In this document: positions 22,977 through 30,144 of the stretch, in pieces
How the letters are laid out: each line of letters opens with the position of its first letter
Numbering within the stretch: the first letter of the stretch is position 1
Source of the DNA: Actinomycetota bacterium
GTDB lineage: Bacteria > Actinomycetota > Actinomycetes > Actinomycetales > Dermatophilaceae
Direction: 5' to 3'
Assembly: GCA_020160805.1 (NCBI GenBank)
Contig: JAIUPO010000034.1
Span: forward strand, 1-33,622
Length of the DNA: 33,622 nucleotides
The notes under the pieces: generated by a model
Told to the model about the DNA's origin: nothing
Databases searched by the model: none
Seen by the model: the letters and a program-made list of their open reading frames with translations, nothing else
Program-made: the position numbers and the translations under genes

Positions 22977-24335
22977 CTAGGGTCGCTCGAGAAGCAGGAC
23001 CTTGGAGGCGCGGGTCACGTCATACGACCGGGCCTTGTCCGCGGGCAGATCGCCCACGGTGCCCGGGTGGAAGCCGTGTTCGAGGAACCAATGCGGCGTT
23101 GCCGTCGTCAGCGCGAACAGGCGGGAGTAGCCGCGTGACCGCGCTGTCGTGCGGGCCCGGCGCAGCAGCGCCGCGGCGAGGTCGCGGCGCCGGTATGCCG
23201 GATGCACCACCACGCACGCGAACTCGGCGCACCGCTCCTCCGGGTAGTCGACAAAGGCATTGCAGGCGATGACCATTCCGTCGCGCACGATGACGGAAAA
23301 GGTCTCGATGTCGAGCTCCAATTGGTCCCGGCTGCGGGGGCGCAGGATGCCGGACGCCTCCAAAGGAGCAATCAATTCGGCGATGGCGCGTGCGTCCTCC
23401 ACTGTCGCGGGCCGGATCGACTCGTAATCGTCCTCGTCGGCGATCATCAGCCCGGCGCCGTCGCGCGTATAGAGCTCGCGCAGCAGGGGCGAGTGCCCCT
23501 CGGTCCCGATCAAGTGGACGCGCCCGACGCCGCCGGTGACCGCGGCGATCCCGGCGCGCAAGCAGTTGCGATCCTCGGCACCCAACTCGGCGACGGTCTG
23601 GCGCACCAGGGGTTCGGCCGCCGAGAGCGACAGTTGCCCGGAGTCCCCGCTGCCCAGGGCCGCCCGCCACCGGCCGGGTTCGGTGTCCATGACGAAGATC
23701 AGCTTGTCCGCGCCGAGCCCGATCGCGACCGACTCGGCGATATCGGCGTTACGCAGGTTGAAGGTCTCGCCGGTGGGGGAGTAGCCGATGGGCGAGAGCA
23801 GCACGATCTGGTCCTGCCCGACGGCCTGGCGGATCGAGGCGATATCGATGCGCCGCACCTCGCCGGTCAAATGGTGATCGACTCCTTCGCGCACGCCGAC
23901 CGGGCGCGCCGTCACCCAGGAGCCCCCGACAACCCGCGGCTGCGACTCCTCGCGCACCGTCACCGACCGGCTTGCCGACAGCCGCGCCTCGAGGTCCATG
24001 CGCAGCACCCCGACCGCAGCTTTGACGGCCTCCATGGTCGCCGAATCAGTGACCCGCACATCGCCGTTGTATGTCGGGGAGATTCCCCGGATTGCCAGCT
24101 CCCGGTCGATCTGGGGCCGGGCTCCGTGGACCAAGACCAGTCGGACGCCGAGGCTGTGCAGCAGGGCGATATCGCCGAGCAGTCGGTCGATGTCGTCGCG
24201 GGCGCAAATCTCGCCGGGGATGACGATGACCACGGTGCGTCCGTGGTGGGCGTGAACATAGGGGGCCGCCCCGCGCAGGGCCGCGACGAAGGTCTCGCCG
24301 TCGAGGTCCGCACGGTTGTTAGGCGAGCTGTTCAC
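22977..24335 (-). CDS. argA: N-acetylglutamate synthase, classical two-domain type
   Basis: This 452-residue protein catalyses the first committed step of arginine synthesis, acetyl-CoA plus glutamate. Residues about 1-290 form the amino-acid-kinase-like domain that binds arginine as feedback inhibitor (SLGVRLVLVHGARPQIDREL), and residues about 300-452 form the GNAT domain with VVVHPAYRRRDLAAALL and the C-terminal ASKVLLLERP. It aligns along its whole length with E. coli ArgA. Mycobacteria instead have a short GNAT-only form, so this version is notable. The GTG at 24335 lies 7 nt after TAGAGT; the open frame up to 24440 adds 35 unlikely residues. It is convergent with glgM and divergent from an ABC ATPase. 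Confidence 0.92.
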   Translation of the reverse strand: MNSSPNNRADLDGETFVAALRGAAPYVHAHHGRTVVIVIPGEICARDDIDRLLGDIALLHSLGVRLVLVHGARPQIDRELAIRGISPTYNGDVRVTDSATMEAVKAAVGVLRMDLEARLSASRSVTVREESQPRVVGGSWVTARPVGVREGVDHHLTGEVRRIDIASIRQAVGQDQIVLLSPIGYSPTGETFNLRNADIAESVAIGLGADKLIFVMDTEPGRWRAALGSGDSGQLSLSAAEPLVRQTVAELGAEDRNCLRAGIAAVTGGVGRVHLIGTEGHSPLLRELYTRDGAGLMIADEDDYESIRPATVEDARAIAELIAPLEASGILRPRSRDQLELDIETFSVIVRDGMVIACNAFVDYPEERCAEFACVVVHPAYRRRDLAAALLRRARTTARSRGYSRLFALTTATPHWFLEHGFHPGTVGDLPADKARSYDVTRASKVLLLERP

Positions 24336-24342
24336 GAGCGTG

Positions 24343-24348
24343 ACTCTA
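24343..24348 (-). promoter_or_regulatory. -10 hexamer of argA, leaderless
   Basis: TAGAGT on the minus strand, 7 nt from the GTG at 24335. This placement is what decides the argA start. Confidence 0.5.
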
Positions 24349-24377
24349 ACGATGTCCGCGGCGGCAACCGTGCCGGG

Positions 24378-24383
24378 TAGGGT
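24378..24383 (+). promoter_or_regulatory. -10 hexamer of the ABC-NfeD operon, leaderless
   Basis: TAGGGT lies 7 nt before the ATG at 24391. GAGGG abuts the ATG too closely to act as a ribosome site. Confidence 0.5.
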
Positions 24384-24390
24384 CGAGGGC

Positions 24391-25209
24391 ATGAGTGACG
24401 TGCTGGCCTTCGCGGGCGTGAGCGTCGTGCGCGGCGGCAAGGCACTCGTGCGCGAGATCGATTGGGAAGTCGAAGAGGGTCAACGCTGGGTGGTGCTCGG
24501 CCCCAATGGCGCCGGCAAGACCACGCTGATCCAGTTGGCCGCCGGCCGGATGCATCCCAGCGATGGCGTTGCCGGGATTCTCGGCGAGGTGCTTGGAGCG
24601 GTCGATGTCTTCGAGCTGCGTCCTCGAATCGGGCTGGCGTCGGCATCGCTCGCCGAGCGCCTCCCGGCCGGCGAGCGCGTGCGCGATGTGGTGGTCACGG
24701 CGTCATATGGCGTGGTCGGCCGGTGGCGCGAGAGCTATGAACGCATGGATGAGGGTCGGGCGCTGGAACTGCTCAAGGCCCTCGGCGCCGACCACCTCGC
24801 GGATCGCACCTATGGCACCTTGTCCGAGGGTGAGCGCAAACGCGTGCAGATCGCCCGCGCCCTGATGACCGACCCGGAATTGCTCCTGCTCGATGAGCCA
24901 GGCGCCGGTTTGGATCTCGGCGGCCGGGAGGATCTGGTCACCCGGCTCGGGGAGATCGCCGGGGATGTCGAGGCGCCGGCCTTGATCCTCATCACGCATC
25001 ACGTCGAGGAGATCCCGCCCAATTTCACCGACGTGTTGCTGCTGCGAGATGGCGCGGTCGTCGCTCAAGGGCCGATCGAAATCACCTTGACGGCGGACAA
25101 TCTGTCGAAGACCTTCGGCATGCCGCTGGTGCTCGAGCAGCACGGCGAGCGATACTCCGCCCGCGCCCGGCCCGAGGAATATCGCGGACAACATCGCCAG
25201 GAGGCGTAA
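24391..25209 (+). CDS. ABC transporter ATP-binding protein
   Basis: This 272-residue single ABC ATPase has Walker A GPNGAGKTT (about 40-48), a variant signature LSEGERKRVQ in place of LSGGQ, Walker B LLLLDEPGAGLD and switch His in ILITHHVEEIP. No membrane partner is encoded beside it, and the next genes are NfeD and an SPFH protein, so it may not be a classic importer. It resembles the ModF/YcfV-like stand-alone ATPases; the substrate or role is unknown. The ATG at 24391 is supported by TAGGGT 7 nt upstream. Its stop and the NfeD start overlap in TAATG. Confidence 0.88.
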   Translation: MSDVLAFAGVSVVRGGKALVREIDWEVEEGQRWVVLGPNGAGKTTLIQLAAGRMHPSDGVAGILGEVLGAVDVFELRPRIGLASASLAERLPAGERVRDVVVTASYGVVGRWRESYERMDEGRALELLKALGADHLADRTYGTLSEGERKRVQIARALMTDPELLLLDEPGAGLDLGGREDLVTRLGEIAGDVEAPALILITHHVEEIPPNFTDVLLLRDGAVVAQGPIEITLTADNLSKTFGMPLVLEQHGERYSARARPEEYRGQHRQEA

Positions 25210-25673
25210 TGGACTGGCTCAATGACAATGCCTGGCTGGGCTGGCTGGGCCTCGCCATCGCGCTGGCGGCCATCGAGGTCGCCACGGTCGATTTCGTCTT
25301 CGTCATGCTGGCCGGTGGCGCGCTCGCCGGGAGCCTCGCCGCATCGCTCGGTGCTCCATTCCCCGCCCAGGTCATCATTGCCGCGGTCGTCGGGGCTTTG
25401 CTCGTCTTTCTCGTGCGGCCGATCGTGCGCTCGCGCTTCCTCGACGGGGTGACCGATCACGGGATCGGGCCGTCCTCGCTCGTCGGTCGCAGCGCAGTCG
25501 TCGTCCAGCCGGTCACGGAGTATGACGGCCGGGTGCGTCTCGGGGGCGAGATCTGGTCCGCGCGGATCGCCGCCGGCGGGCGGGTCTGCGAGGCCGGCGA
25601 AGAGGTGCGGGTGGTCGCGATCCACGGCGCCACCGCCATCGTCAGTGGCGAGCGCGCGATCGCGGACAGCTGA
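25209..25673 (+). CDS. NfeD family membrane protein
   Basis: This 154-residue protein has about two to three hydrophobic helices in residues 8-75 and a C-terminal OB-fold domain (about 85-150) with LVGRSAVVVQPV and GEIWSARI, the NfeD pattern. NfeD proteins work with SPFH/stomatin proteins in the membrane, and the stomatin-like gene follows. The start overlaps the ATPase stop (TAATG) and has AGGAGG at 25199-25204, the best ribosome site in the window. It ends 88 bp before the SPFH gene. Confidence 0.9.
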   Translation: MDWLNDNAWLGWLGLAIALAAIEVATVDFVFVMLAGGALAGSLAASLGAPFPAQVIIAAVVGALLVFLVRPIVRSRFLDGVTDHGIGPSSLVGRSAVVVQPVTEYDGRVRLGGEIWSARIAAGGRVCEAGEEVRVVAIHGATAIVSGERAIADS

Positions 25674-25717
25674 CGGGAACCGGACGCACGGCATACGACT
25701 CGAAGAACCATCAGGGG

Positions 25718-25735
25718 GGCAGCCACCGGGCTGCC
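25718..25735. other. Small stem-loop in the NfeD-SPFH gap
   Basis: GGCAGCC (25718-25724) and GGCTGCC (25729-25735) pair around ACCG. No T-run follows, so it is a weak candidate for an attenuator or mRNA processing signal between the two genes. Confidence 0.35.
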
Positions 25736-25761
25736 GCAAACAACACGAAAGTGAGCACCAC

Positions 25762-26940
25762 ATGGAACCGGGCTTGATCGTCCTCTTCCTCTTCCTCGTC
25801 CTGGCGGTGATCGTCGTCGTCCGCACGGTGCGCATCGTGCCGCAGCAGACTTCGCTGATCATCGAGCGGCTCGGTCGCTACTCGCGAACCTTGGAGGGCG
25901 GCATCCACTTCCTGGTGCCCTTCGTTGACAAGGTGCGCGCCAACATCGACCTTCGCGAGCAGGTCGTCAGCTTCCCGCCGCAGCCGGTGATCACCAGCGA
26001 CAACCTCGTGGTCAATATCGACACCGTCATCTACTACTCGGTGATCGACGCCAAGTCGGCGGTCTATGAGATCGCGAACTTCATCCAGGGCATCGAGCAG
26101 CTGACCGTCACCACGCTGCGCAATGTCATCGGCTCGCTCGACCTGGAACAGACCTTGACCAGCCGCGACCAGATCAACGGTCAGTTGCGCGGCGTCCTCG
26201 ATGAGGCGACCGGCAAGTGGGGCATCCGGGTCAACCGTGTTGAGCTGAAGGCGATCGACCCGCCGATGTCGGTGCAGGAGTCGATGGAAAAGCAGATGAA
26301 GGCCGAGCGGGACCGCCGCGCAGCCATCCTGAACGCTGAGGGCGTCAAGGCCAGCCAGATCCTGACCGCCGAGGGCGAGAAGCAGAGCCAGATCCTGCGC
26401 GCCGAGGGGTCGGCGCAGGCCCGCATCCTCGAAGCCCAAGGTCAGGCGCGAGCCATTCAGCAAGTCTTCGACGCCATTCACCGGGGCAAGCCGACCCAAA
26501 AGTTGCTGGCCTACCAGTACCTCCAGGTCCTGCCGCAGCTGGCCCGCGGTGACTCGAACAAGATGTGGATCGTTCCCTCGGAGCTGACCGACGCGCTGCG
26601 GGGCATCGGCAACACCCTCGGCGGGAATGTCTCCAGCGGCGGCAGCACCGACGACGACGAATGGGTGGACCCGGGCGAAGAACTGACCAACCCCTTCGCC
26701 GGCACCGAACTCGAGGATGCGACCAAGGCGCTGGAGGAGGCTCGCGGCCAGGCTGGCCGGGTGGAGAACGAAGCCAATGAGCACGCGTCCCCCGCGCCGC
26801 GGGTGCAGCCGGAGTCGACGACCCCGGCGCTGCCTGCCCCACCCGTCGCCGAGGTGCCGCCGGTGCCAACCCAGCCGATGCAGTTCCCGTATGGCGAGCC
26901 GGCACCCGCCCCGCGCGCGGAGCAGCCGCCCCAGGGCTGA
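25762..26940 (+). CDS. SPFH domain/stomatin-like protein (QmcA-like)
   Basis: This 392-residue protein has one N-terminal transmembrane helix (about 4-22), an SPFH/band 7 domain (about 20-190, with VPQQTSLIIERLGRY and PPMSVQESMEKQMKAERDRR) and a helical segment with AEGxKxSQILxAEG repeats (about 190-240) that should drive oligomerisation. The C-terminus from about 300 is acidic and then rich in Pro, Ala and Glu (about 340-392), likely disordered. Such proteins organise membrane microdomains or protease complexes. It is downstream of NfeD, its usual partner. The ATG at 25762 is supported by the hydrophobic N-terminus; GAAAG upstream is a weak ribosome site. Confidence 0.92.
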   Translation: MEPGLIVLFLFLVLAVIVVVRTVRIVPQQTSLIIERLGRYSRTLEGGIHFLVPFVDKVRANIDLREQVVSFPPQPVITSDNLVVNIDTVIYYSVIDAKSAVYEIANFIQGIEQLTVTTLRNVIGSLDLEQTLTSRDQINGQLRGVLDEATGKWGIRVNRVELKAIDPPMSVQESMEKQMKAERDRRAAILNAEGVKASQILTAEGEKQSQILRAEGSAQARILEAQGQARAIQQVFDAIHRGKPTQKLLAYQYLQVLPQLARGDSNKMWIVPSELTDALRGIGNTLGGNVSSGGSTDDDEWVDPGEELTNPFAGTELEDATKALEEARGQAGRVENEANEHASPAPRVQPESTTPALPAPPVAEVPPVPTQPMQFPYGEPAPAPRAEQPPQG

Positions 26941-26964
26941 CCGCGTACCGGCTGCTCCGGGCTT

Positions 26965-27001
26965 CACGACACCCGTCCACATAGTGTGGGCGGGTGTCGT
27001 G
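26965..27001. repeat. 37-bp near-perfect inverted repeat spanning the TauE start codon
   Basis: Arms 26965-26981 and 26985-27001 (17 bp each) pair with a single mismatch that is a G-U pair in RNA, around a TAG centre. It lies 24 bases after the SPFH stop and contains the TauE -10 hexamer TAGTGT in its centre and the GTG in the right arm. It could be a terminator for the upstream operon (no T-run), an operator, or both. Confidence 0.75.
26982..26987 (+). promoter_or_regulatory. -10 hexamer of the TauE gene, leaderless
   Basis: TAGTGT lies 6 nt before the GTG at 26994, in the centre of the 37-bp inverted repeat. Confidence 0.5.
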
Positions 27002-27767
27002 GTTGGACGGGCTGTGCATCGTGCTCGCGGGGCTGGGTGCGGGGACGATCAACACGATTGTGGGCTCGGGCTCGCTGATCACCTTTCCCACGCTGCTGCT
27101 GCTCGGCGTTGCGCCGATCACCGCGAACATCTCGAACAACATCGGGATGCTGGGCGGCGGTATGACGGGGACCTGGGGTTATCGCCGGGAACTGCGGGGG
27201 CGGTGGGCTCCCTTGATACGCCTGCTGCCGTACTCCGTGCTCGGAGCGCTTGCTGGGGCGATGTTGCTGCTGGTGCTGCCGGCCAAGGCTTTTGCGGCGA
27301 TCGTGCCGGTGTTGATCGGGTTTGGGCTGCTCATGGTGATTTTCGGGCCTCGGGTGAACCGGTGGGCCGCCGCCCGTCATCACGAGTCCGGCGCGGCGCC
27401 TTCCTGGCAAGCTGGTGCGTTGATCGTTGGGCTGCTGCTGGCGGCGGCGTATGGCGGCTACTTCGGGGCCGCGCAGGGTGTCATTCTGATGGGCCTGCTG
27501 TCGACGCTGGCACAAGGCAGCCTGCAGGAACTGAACGCCTGGAAGAACGTCCTGGCCACGGTGGCCAATGGGACGGCCGCGGCGGTTTTTCTGGTTGCCG
27601 CCCCGGAGCATGTGGATTGGCTGATCGCCTCGTTGATCGGCCTCGGCACCTTCCTCGGCGGCTTCGTCGGCGCGGGCGTCGGACGTCGGCTACCGGCCTC
27701 CGTGCTGCGCACGATCATCATCGTGATCGGCGTGCTCGGCATCGTGAAGATCGTCTTCTTTCCCTGA
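26994..27767 (+). CDS. TauE/SafE family sulfite exporter-like permease
   Basis: This 257-residue integral membrane protein has about seven to eight hydrophobic helices. The two half-repeats of the TauE/SafE family are visible, with GLGAGTINTIVGSGSLITFP in the first and AAYGGYFGAAQGVI in the second, each with its Gly-rich signature. Members export sulfite, sulfoacetate or related organic anions; the substrate here cannot be told, although the window has a sulfite-producing operon. The GTG at 26994 follows TAGTGT by 6 nt and lies within the right arm of a strong inverted repeat. It is followed by the methyltransferase gene 25 bp later, which has its own -10. Confidence 0.9.
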   Translation: MSWLDGLCIVLAGLGAGTINTIVGSGSLITFPTLLLLGVAPITANISNNIGMLGGGMTGTWGYRRELRGRWAPLIRLLPYSVLGALAGAMLLLVLPAKAFAAIVPVLIGFGLLMVIFGPRVNRWAAARHHESGAAPSWQAGALIVGLLLAAAYGGYFGAAQGVILMGLLSTLAQGSLQELNAWKNVLATVANGTAAAVFLVAAPEHVDWLIASLIGLGTFLGGFVGAGVGRRLPASVLRTIIIVIGVLGIVKIVFFP

Positions 27768-27780
27768 ACGAGGCGTCGCC

Positions 27781-27786
27781 TACAGT
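27781..27786 (+). promoter_or_regulatory. -10 hexamer of the SpoU methyltransferase, leaderless
   Basis: TACAGT lies 6 nt before the GTG at 27793, 13 bp after the TauE stop. Confidence 0.5.
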
Positions 27787-27792
27787 CATCGG

Positions 27793-28602
27793 GTGCCTGA
27801 GCAGATCGAGTTCCTCGACGATCCCCGCCTGCAGGACTATGTCGGGCTGACGGATATGGCGCTGCGCACGCGCTACGAGCCGGCGGGTGGATTGTTCATC
27901 GCGGAGTCGGAGAAGGTCATCCGGCGCGCGCTCGCTGCGGGGCACCGGCCGCGCTCCTATCTGATGGCCGAGCGTTGGCTGACGGACCTGGGCGACCTTG
28001 TCGCAGAGGCGGAAGCGGACGGCATACCCGTCTTCACGGGATCGGCGGCGACCATCGAGGCACTGACCGGCTTCCATCTGCATCGTGGCGCGCTCGCGTC
28101 GATGCACCGGCTGCCGCTGCGCTCGGTCGATTCGGTGGTTGCGGGAGCGCGGCGCATTTTCGTCCTGGAGGACATCGTCGATCACACGAATGTTGGGGCG
28201 ATCTTCCGCTCTGCCGCGGCGCTGGGCGTTGACGCGGTGCTGGTGACGCCACGCTGCGCCGACCCGCTCTATCGCCGCGCGATCCGGGTGTCGATGGGCA
28301 CGGTCTTTCAGGTGCCGTGGACGCGCATGGATCCCTGGCCGGCGGGGCTTGAGACGCTGCGGGCGAACGGGCTGTCGACGGCTGCGCTTGCCCTGAGCCC
28401 GCAGGCGGTGACGCTGGACGAACTCTCGGCTGCGGCTCCCGACCGGTTGGCGCTCGTGCTCGGGACCGAGGGGGACGGCTTGTCGAGGCGAACGATCGCG
28501 GGGGTCGACACCGTGGTGCGCATCCCGATGGCCGGTGGCGTGGACTCGCTGAATGTGGCGGCAGCAGCGGCACTCGCGGCCTGGGAGCTGCGGGTGCGCT
28601 GA
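27793..28602 (+). CDS. TrmH/SpoU family RNA 2'-O-methyltransferase
   Basis: This 269-residue SPOUT methyltransferase is expected to methylate a ribose 2'-OH in rRNA or tRNA with SAM. An N-terminal substrate-binding domain (about 1-105, including FIAESEKVIRRALAAG) precedes the knotted catalytic domain with the three SpoU motifs: I, DHTNVGAIFRSAAALG; II, LVLGTEGDGLSRR; III, IPMAGGVDSLNVAAAAA. The conserved Asn in motif I and Ser-Leu-Asn-Val in motif III are intact. Some relatives confer thiostrepton or avilamycin resistance, but a housekeeping role is more likely. The RNA target is unknown. The stop lies in a hairpin shared with the convergent DUF3037 gene. Confidence 0.93.
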   Translation: MPEQIEFLDDPRLQDYVGLTDMALRTRYEPAGGLFIAESEKVIRRALAAGHRPRSYLMAERWLTDLGDLVAEAEADGIPVFTGSAATIEALTGFHLHRGALASMHRLPLRSVDSVVAGARRIFVLEDIVDHTNVGAIFRSAAALGVDAVLVTPRCADPLYRRAIRVSMGTVFQVPWTRMDPWPAGLETLRANGLSTAALALSPQAVTLDELSAAAPDRLALVLGTEGDGLSRRTIAGVDTVVRIPMAGGVDSLNVAAAAALAAWELRVR

Positions 28603-28615
28603 GCCGTCGGCTCAG
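28599..28615. terminator. Hairpin holding both stop codons of convergent genes
   Basis: CTGAGCC (28599-28605) pairs with GGCTCAG (28609-28615) around GTC. It contains the TGA of the methyltransferase and the TGA of DUF3037 on the other strand. A 7-bp stem with no T-run is a modest bidirectional terminator candidate. Confidence 0.4.
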
Positions 28616-29007
28616 GCGTGGCCGAGGGTGGCCGGTCGGACCAAACAGGTGAGGAGTTGATCAAGCGCGGCGGCTGGGTCGTCCGTCAGGCCGCCGTGCC
28701 GAGGTCCGGGTTGCACCATGGTGCTCCGAGGGGCGGCGAGCCAGCCGAACCGGCGGCCCGGGGATGAAAGGCTGGGGCGGCCGCGGCCGGTGACCCCACG
28801 GCATACGTCCTCCACCACGGTGAGCGAGTCCGCGATTGCCTCGAGATCCACGCCGGGGGAGAAGGCGCGCAGCCGGTCGGCGTCGAGGTGGAAGCCGGCG
28901 GCGAGATAGTCGACGGCATCGGCAAAGAGCACGACGCCCACGTTGATGAATTCCTCGCGGTCGACGCGCGGGACGACACGGAGGGTGACGTATTGGTAGG
29001 GGATCAC
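28612..29007 (-). CDS. DUF3037 protein
   Basis: This 131-residue protein matches DUF3037: VIPYQYVTLRVVPRVDREEFINVGVVLFA is a typical start of the family, whose function is unknown. The start is GTG at 29007, overlapping the HipA-like kinase stop as GTGA, so the two are translationally coupled. An open frame extends to 29343 but that part is another frame of the kinase gene and is rejected. No transmembrane segment or signal peptide is visible. HipA-like kinase plus DUF3037 pairs occur in many bacterial genomes. Confidence 0.88.
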   Translation of the reverse strand: MIPYQYVTLRVVPRVDREEFINVGVVLFADAVDYLAAGFHLDADRLRAFSPGVDLEAIADSLTVVEDVCRGVTGRGRPSLSSPGRRFGWLAAPRSTMVQPGPRHGGLTDDPAAALDQLLTCLVRPATLGHA

Positions 29008-29768
29008 GCGCCACCGCCGGGGAGCCAGACGTGCGGGGCTTCGAGGCGGGAGCGGAGGTGCTCGACATATGCCGCCCGCACGGAACCTTCGTCCGCCAAG
29101 GACTCTGTGGTTTCCAGCCAGTCGCCGGGAACCGCGCTGACTATCTGCTCGACCAGGGCCGCCGCGATGGGCGCGAGGCGTTCGTGGACAGGACCGATGG
29201 GGGCCGCAATGTCCGCGAGGACGTGCTGCGAGGCATCGAACGGCTGGGCCGCGAACCGGGATGCGTCCGGGGTCTTGCGTGGCCACGCGTGATGAAAGTA
29301 GAGCGCGGCCCCGTGGTCGATGGCGTGAACATGCTTGTGCCACAACAATAAATTTGGATTAGACCAGGTCCGGTCGACATTGGCTGTCAGCGCGTCGAGC
29401 CAGAGGATCTCGGATGCGGTCTCTGGAGCCGGGGGCCGAGCGCCGTCATACCCAAAGGCACCGGGCAGAAAGTCGACCCCGAGATTGCTGCCGATGCTCG
29501 CGGTGAGCAGGTCTTGGACCTCTTCGTCCGCTTCATATTTGGCGATCGCCGAGGGCAGGTCGATCCGGACCAGCCGCGGGGTCGAGATGCCGAGGCCGCG
29601 GGCCAACTCACCGACAATCACTTCCGCCACGAGCACCTTGAGCCCCTGGCCGGCGCCCCGGAACTTCACGACATACGTGCCGAGGTCGTCGGCCTCAACG
29701 ATGCCCGGCAGGCTCCCGCCCTCACGCAGCGGCGTCACATAGCGCGTGGCGCCAACCTCGTCGAGCAT
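29004..29768 (-). CDS. HipA-like kinase family protein
   Basis: This 254-residue protein belongs to the short HipA family kinase group. It has an N-lobe-like part (YVVKFRGAGQGLKVLVAEVI, with Lys in a beta strand as for ATP binding), a catalytic-loop-like DALTANVDRTWSNPNLLLW (Asp and Asn in the usual D-x-x-x-x-N order), and IDHGAALYF, which takes the place of the metal-binding D-F-G. It is shorter than toxin HipA and has no HipB-like DNA-binding partner next to it; the partner is DUF3037. Whether it is an active kinase or toxin is unknown. The ATG at 29768 follows TAGGCT by 7 nt. Its stop overlaps the DUF3037 start. Confidence 0.85.
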   Translation of the reverse strand: MLDEVGATRYVTPLREGGSLPGIVEADDLGTYVVKFRGAGQGLKVLVAEVIVGELARGLGISTPRLVRIDLPSAIAKYEADEEVQDLLTASIGSNLGVDFLPGAFGYDGARPPAPETASEILWLDALTANVDRTWSNPNLLLWHKHVHAIDHGAALYFHHAWPRKTPDASRFAAQPFDASQHVLADIAAPIGPVHERLAPIAAALVEQIVSAVPGDWLETTESLADEGSVRAAYVEHLRSRLEAPHVWLPGGGA

Positions 29769-29775
29769 GGCTCAC

Positions 29776-29781
29776 AGCCTA
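29776..29781 (-). promoter_or_regulatory. -10 hexamer of the HipA-like/DUF3037 operon, leaderless
   Basis: TAGGCT on the minus strand, 7 nt from the ATG at 29768. Confidence 0.5.
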
Positions 29782-30144
29782 TGCGCCGCCCCTCGCCAAC
29801 CATCTCTGCCGGGGCTGGGCCCGGGAGAGTGATCAGGAGGGGTGCCCGGCGTAAGTGGGGCCCGAGGCGGCGCGATAACGCACCAGCCTCGGGCCCGGGC
29901 CAGCGGAGCGGAGGGGGTCGGATCCGCTGGCAGCCTCGCCGCGGGGGGCGAGGACCCTTGTGCACCGACGCACGGTGACGCGTGATCGAGCAGACATCTG
30001 ATCGGCGCCCGATGCCAGTCGTCGGTATTCGGGACACGCTCCACGATCGCTTTGTTCAACCCAGTTGATGGGCTGCCACGGGGCGCGGCCACGTTCGAGG
30101 CTAAATGCGGAGGACGCGCATTGGGGCTTTACAACCCGGCGGAT
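29782..30144. other. 363-bp non-coding region with three back-to-back hairpins
   Basis: No convincing gene lies between the HipA-like promoter and the stop of the winged-helix gene; open frames here lack recognisable protein features. Three perfect inverted repeats follow one another with 2-nt gaps: 29858-29868 with 29886-29896 (11 bp), 29899-29907 with 29923-29931 (9 bp) and 29934-29940 with 29947-29953 (7 bp). A fourth weaker pair is 29808-29813 with 29845-29850. It could be a 3' end structure of the ligase operon or a structured RNA. The part 29960-30144 shows nothing recognisable. I could not match it to tmRNA, RNase P or SRP RNA. Confidence 0.55.

Noticed and set aside
28612-29343. A 243-residue protein reading through DUF3037 and into the kinase gene
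   Set aside because: The upstream part is a different frame of the HipA-like gene; the GTG at 29007 gives the family-typical N-terminus and a 4-nt overlap.
29735-30092. Short minus-strand open frames in the gene-free region
   Set aside because: Rich in Arg/Pro with no motifs; the region is dominated by hairpins. They look like chance frames in GC-rich DNA.
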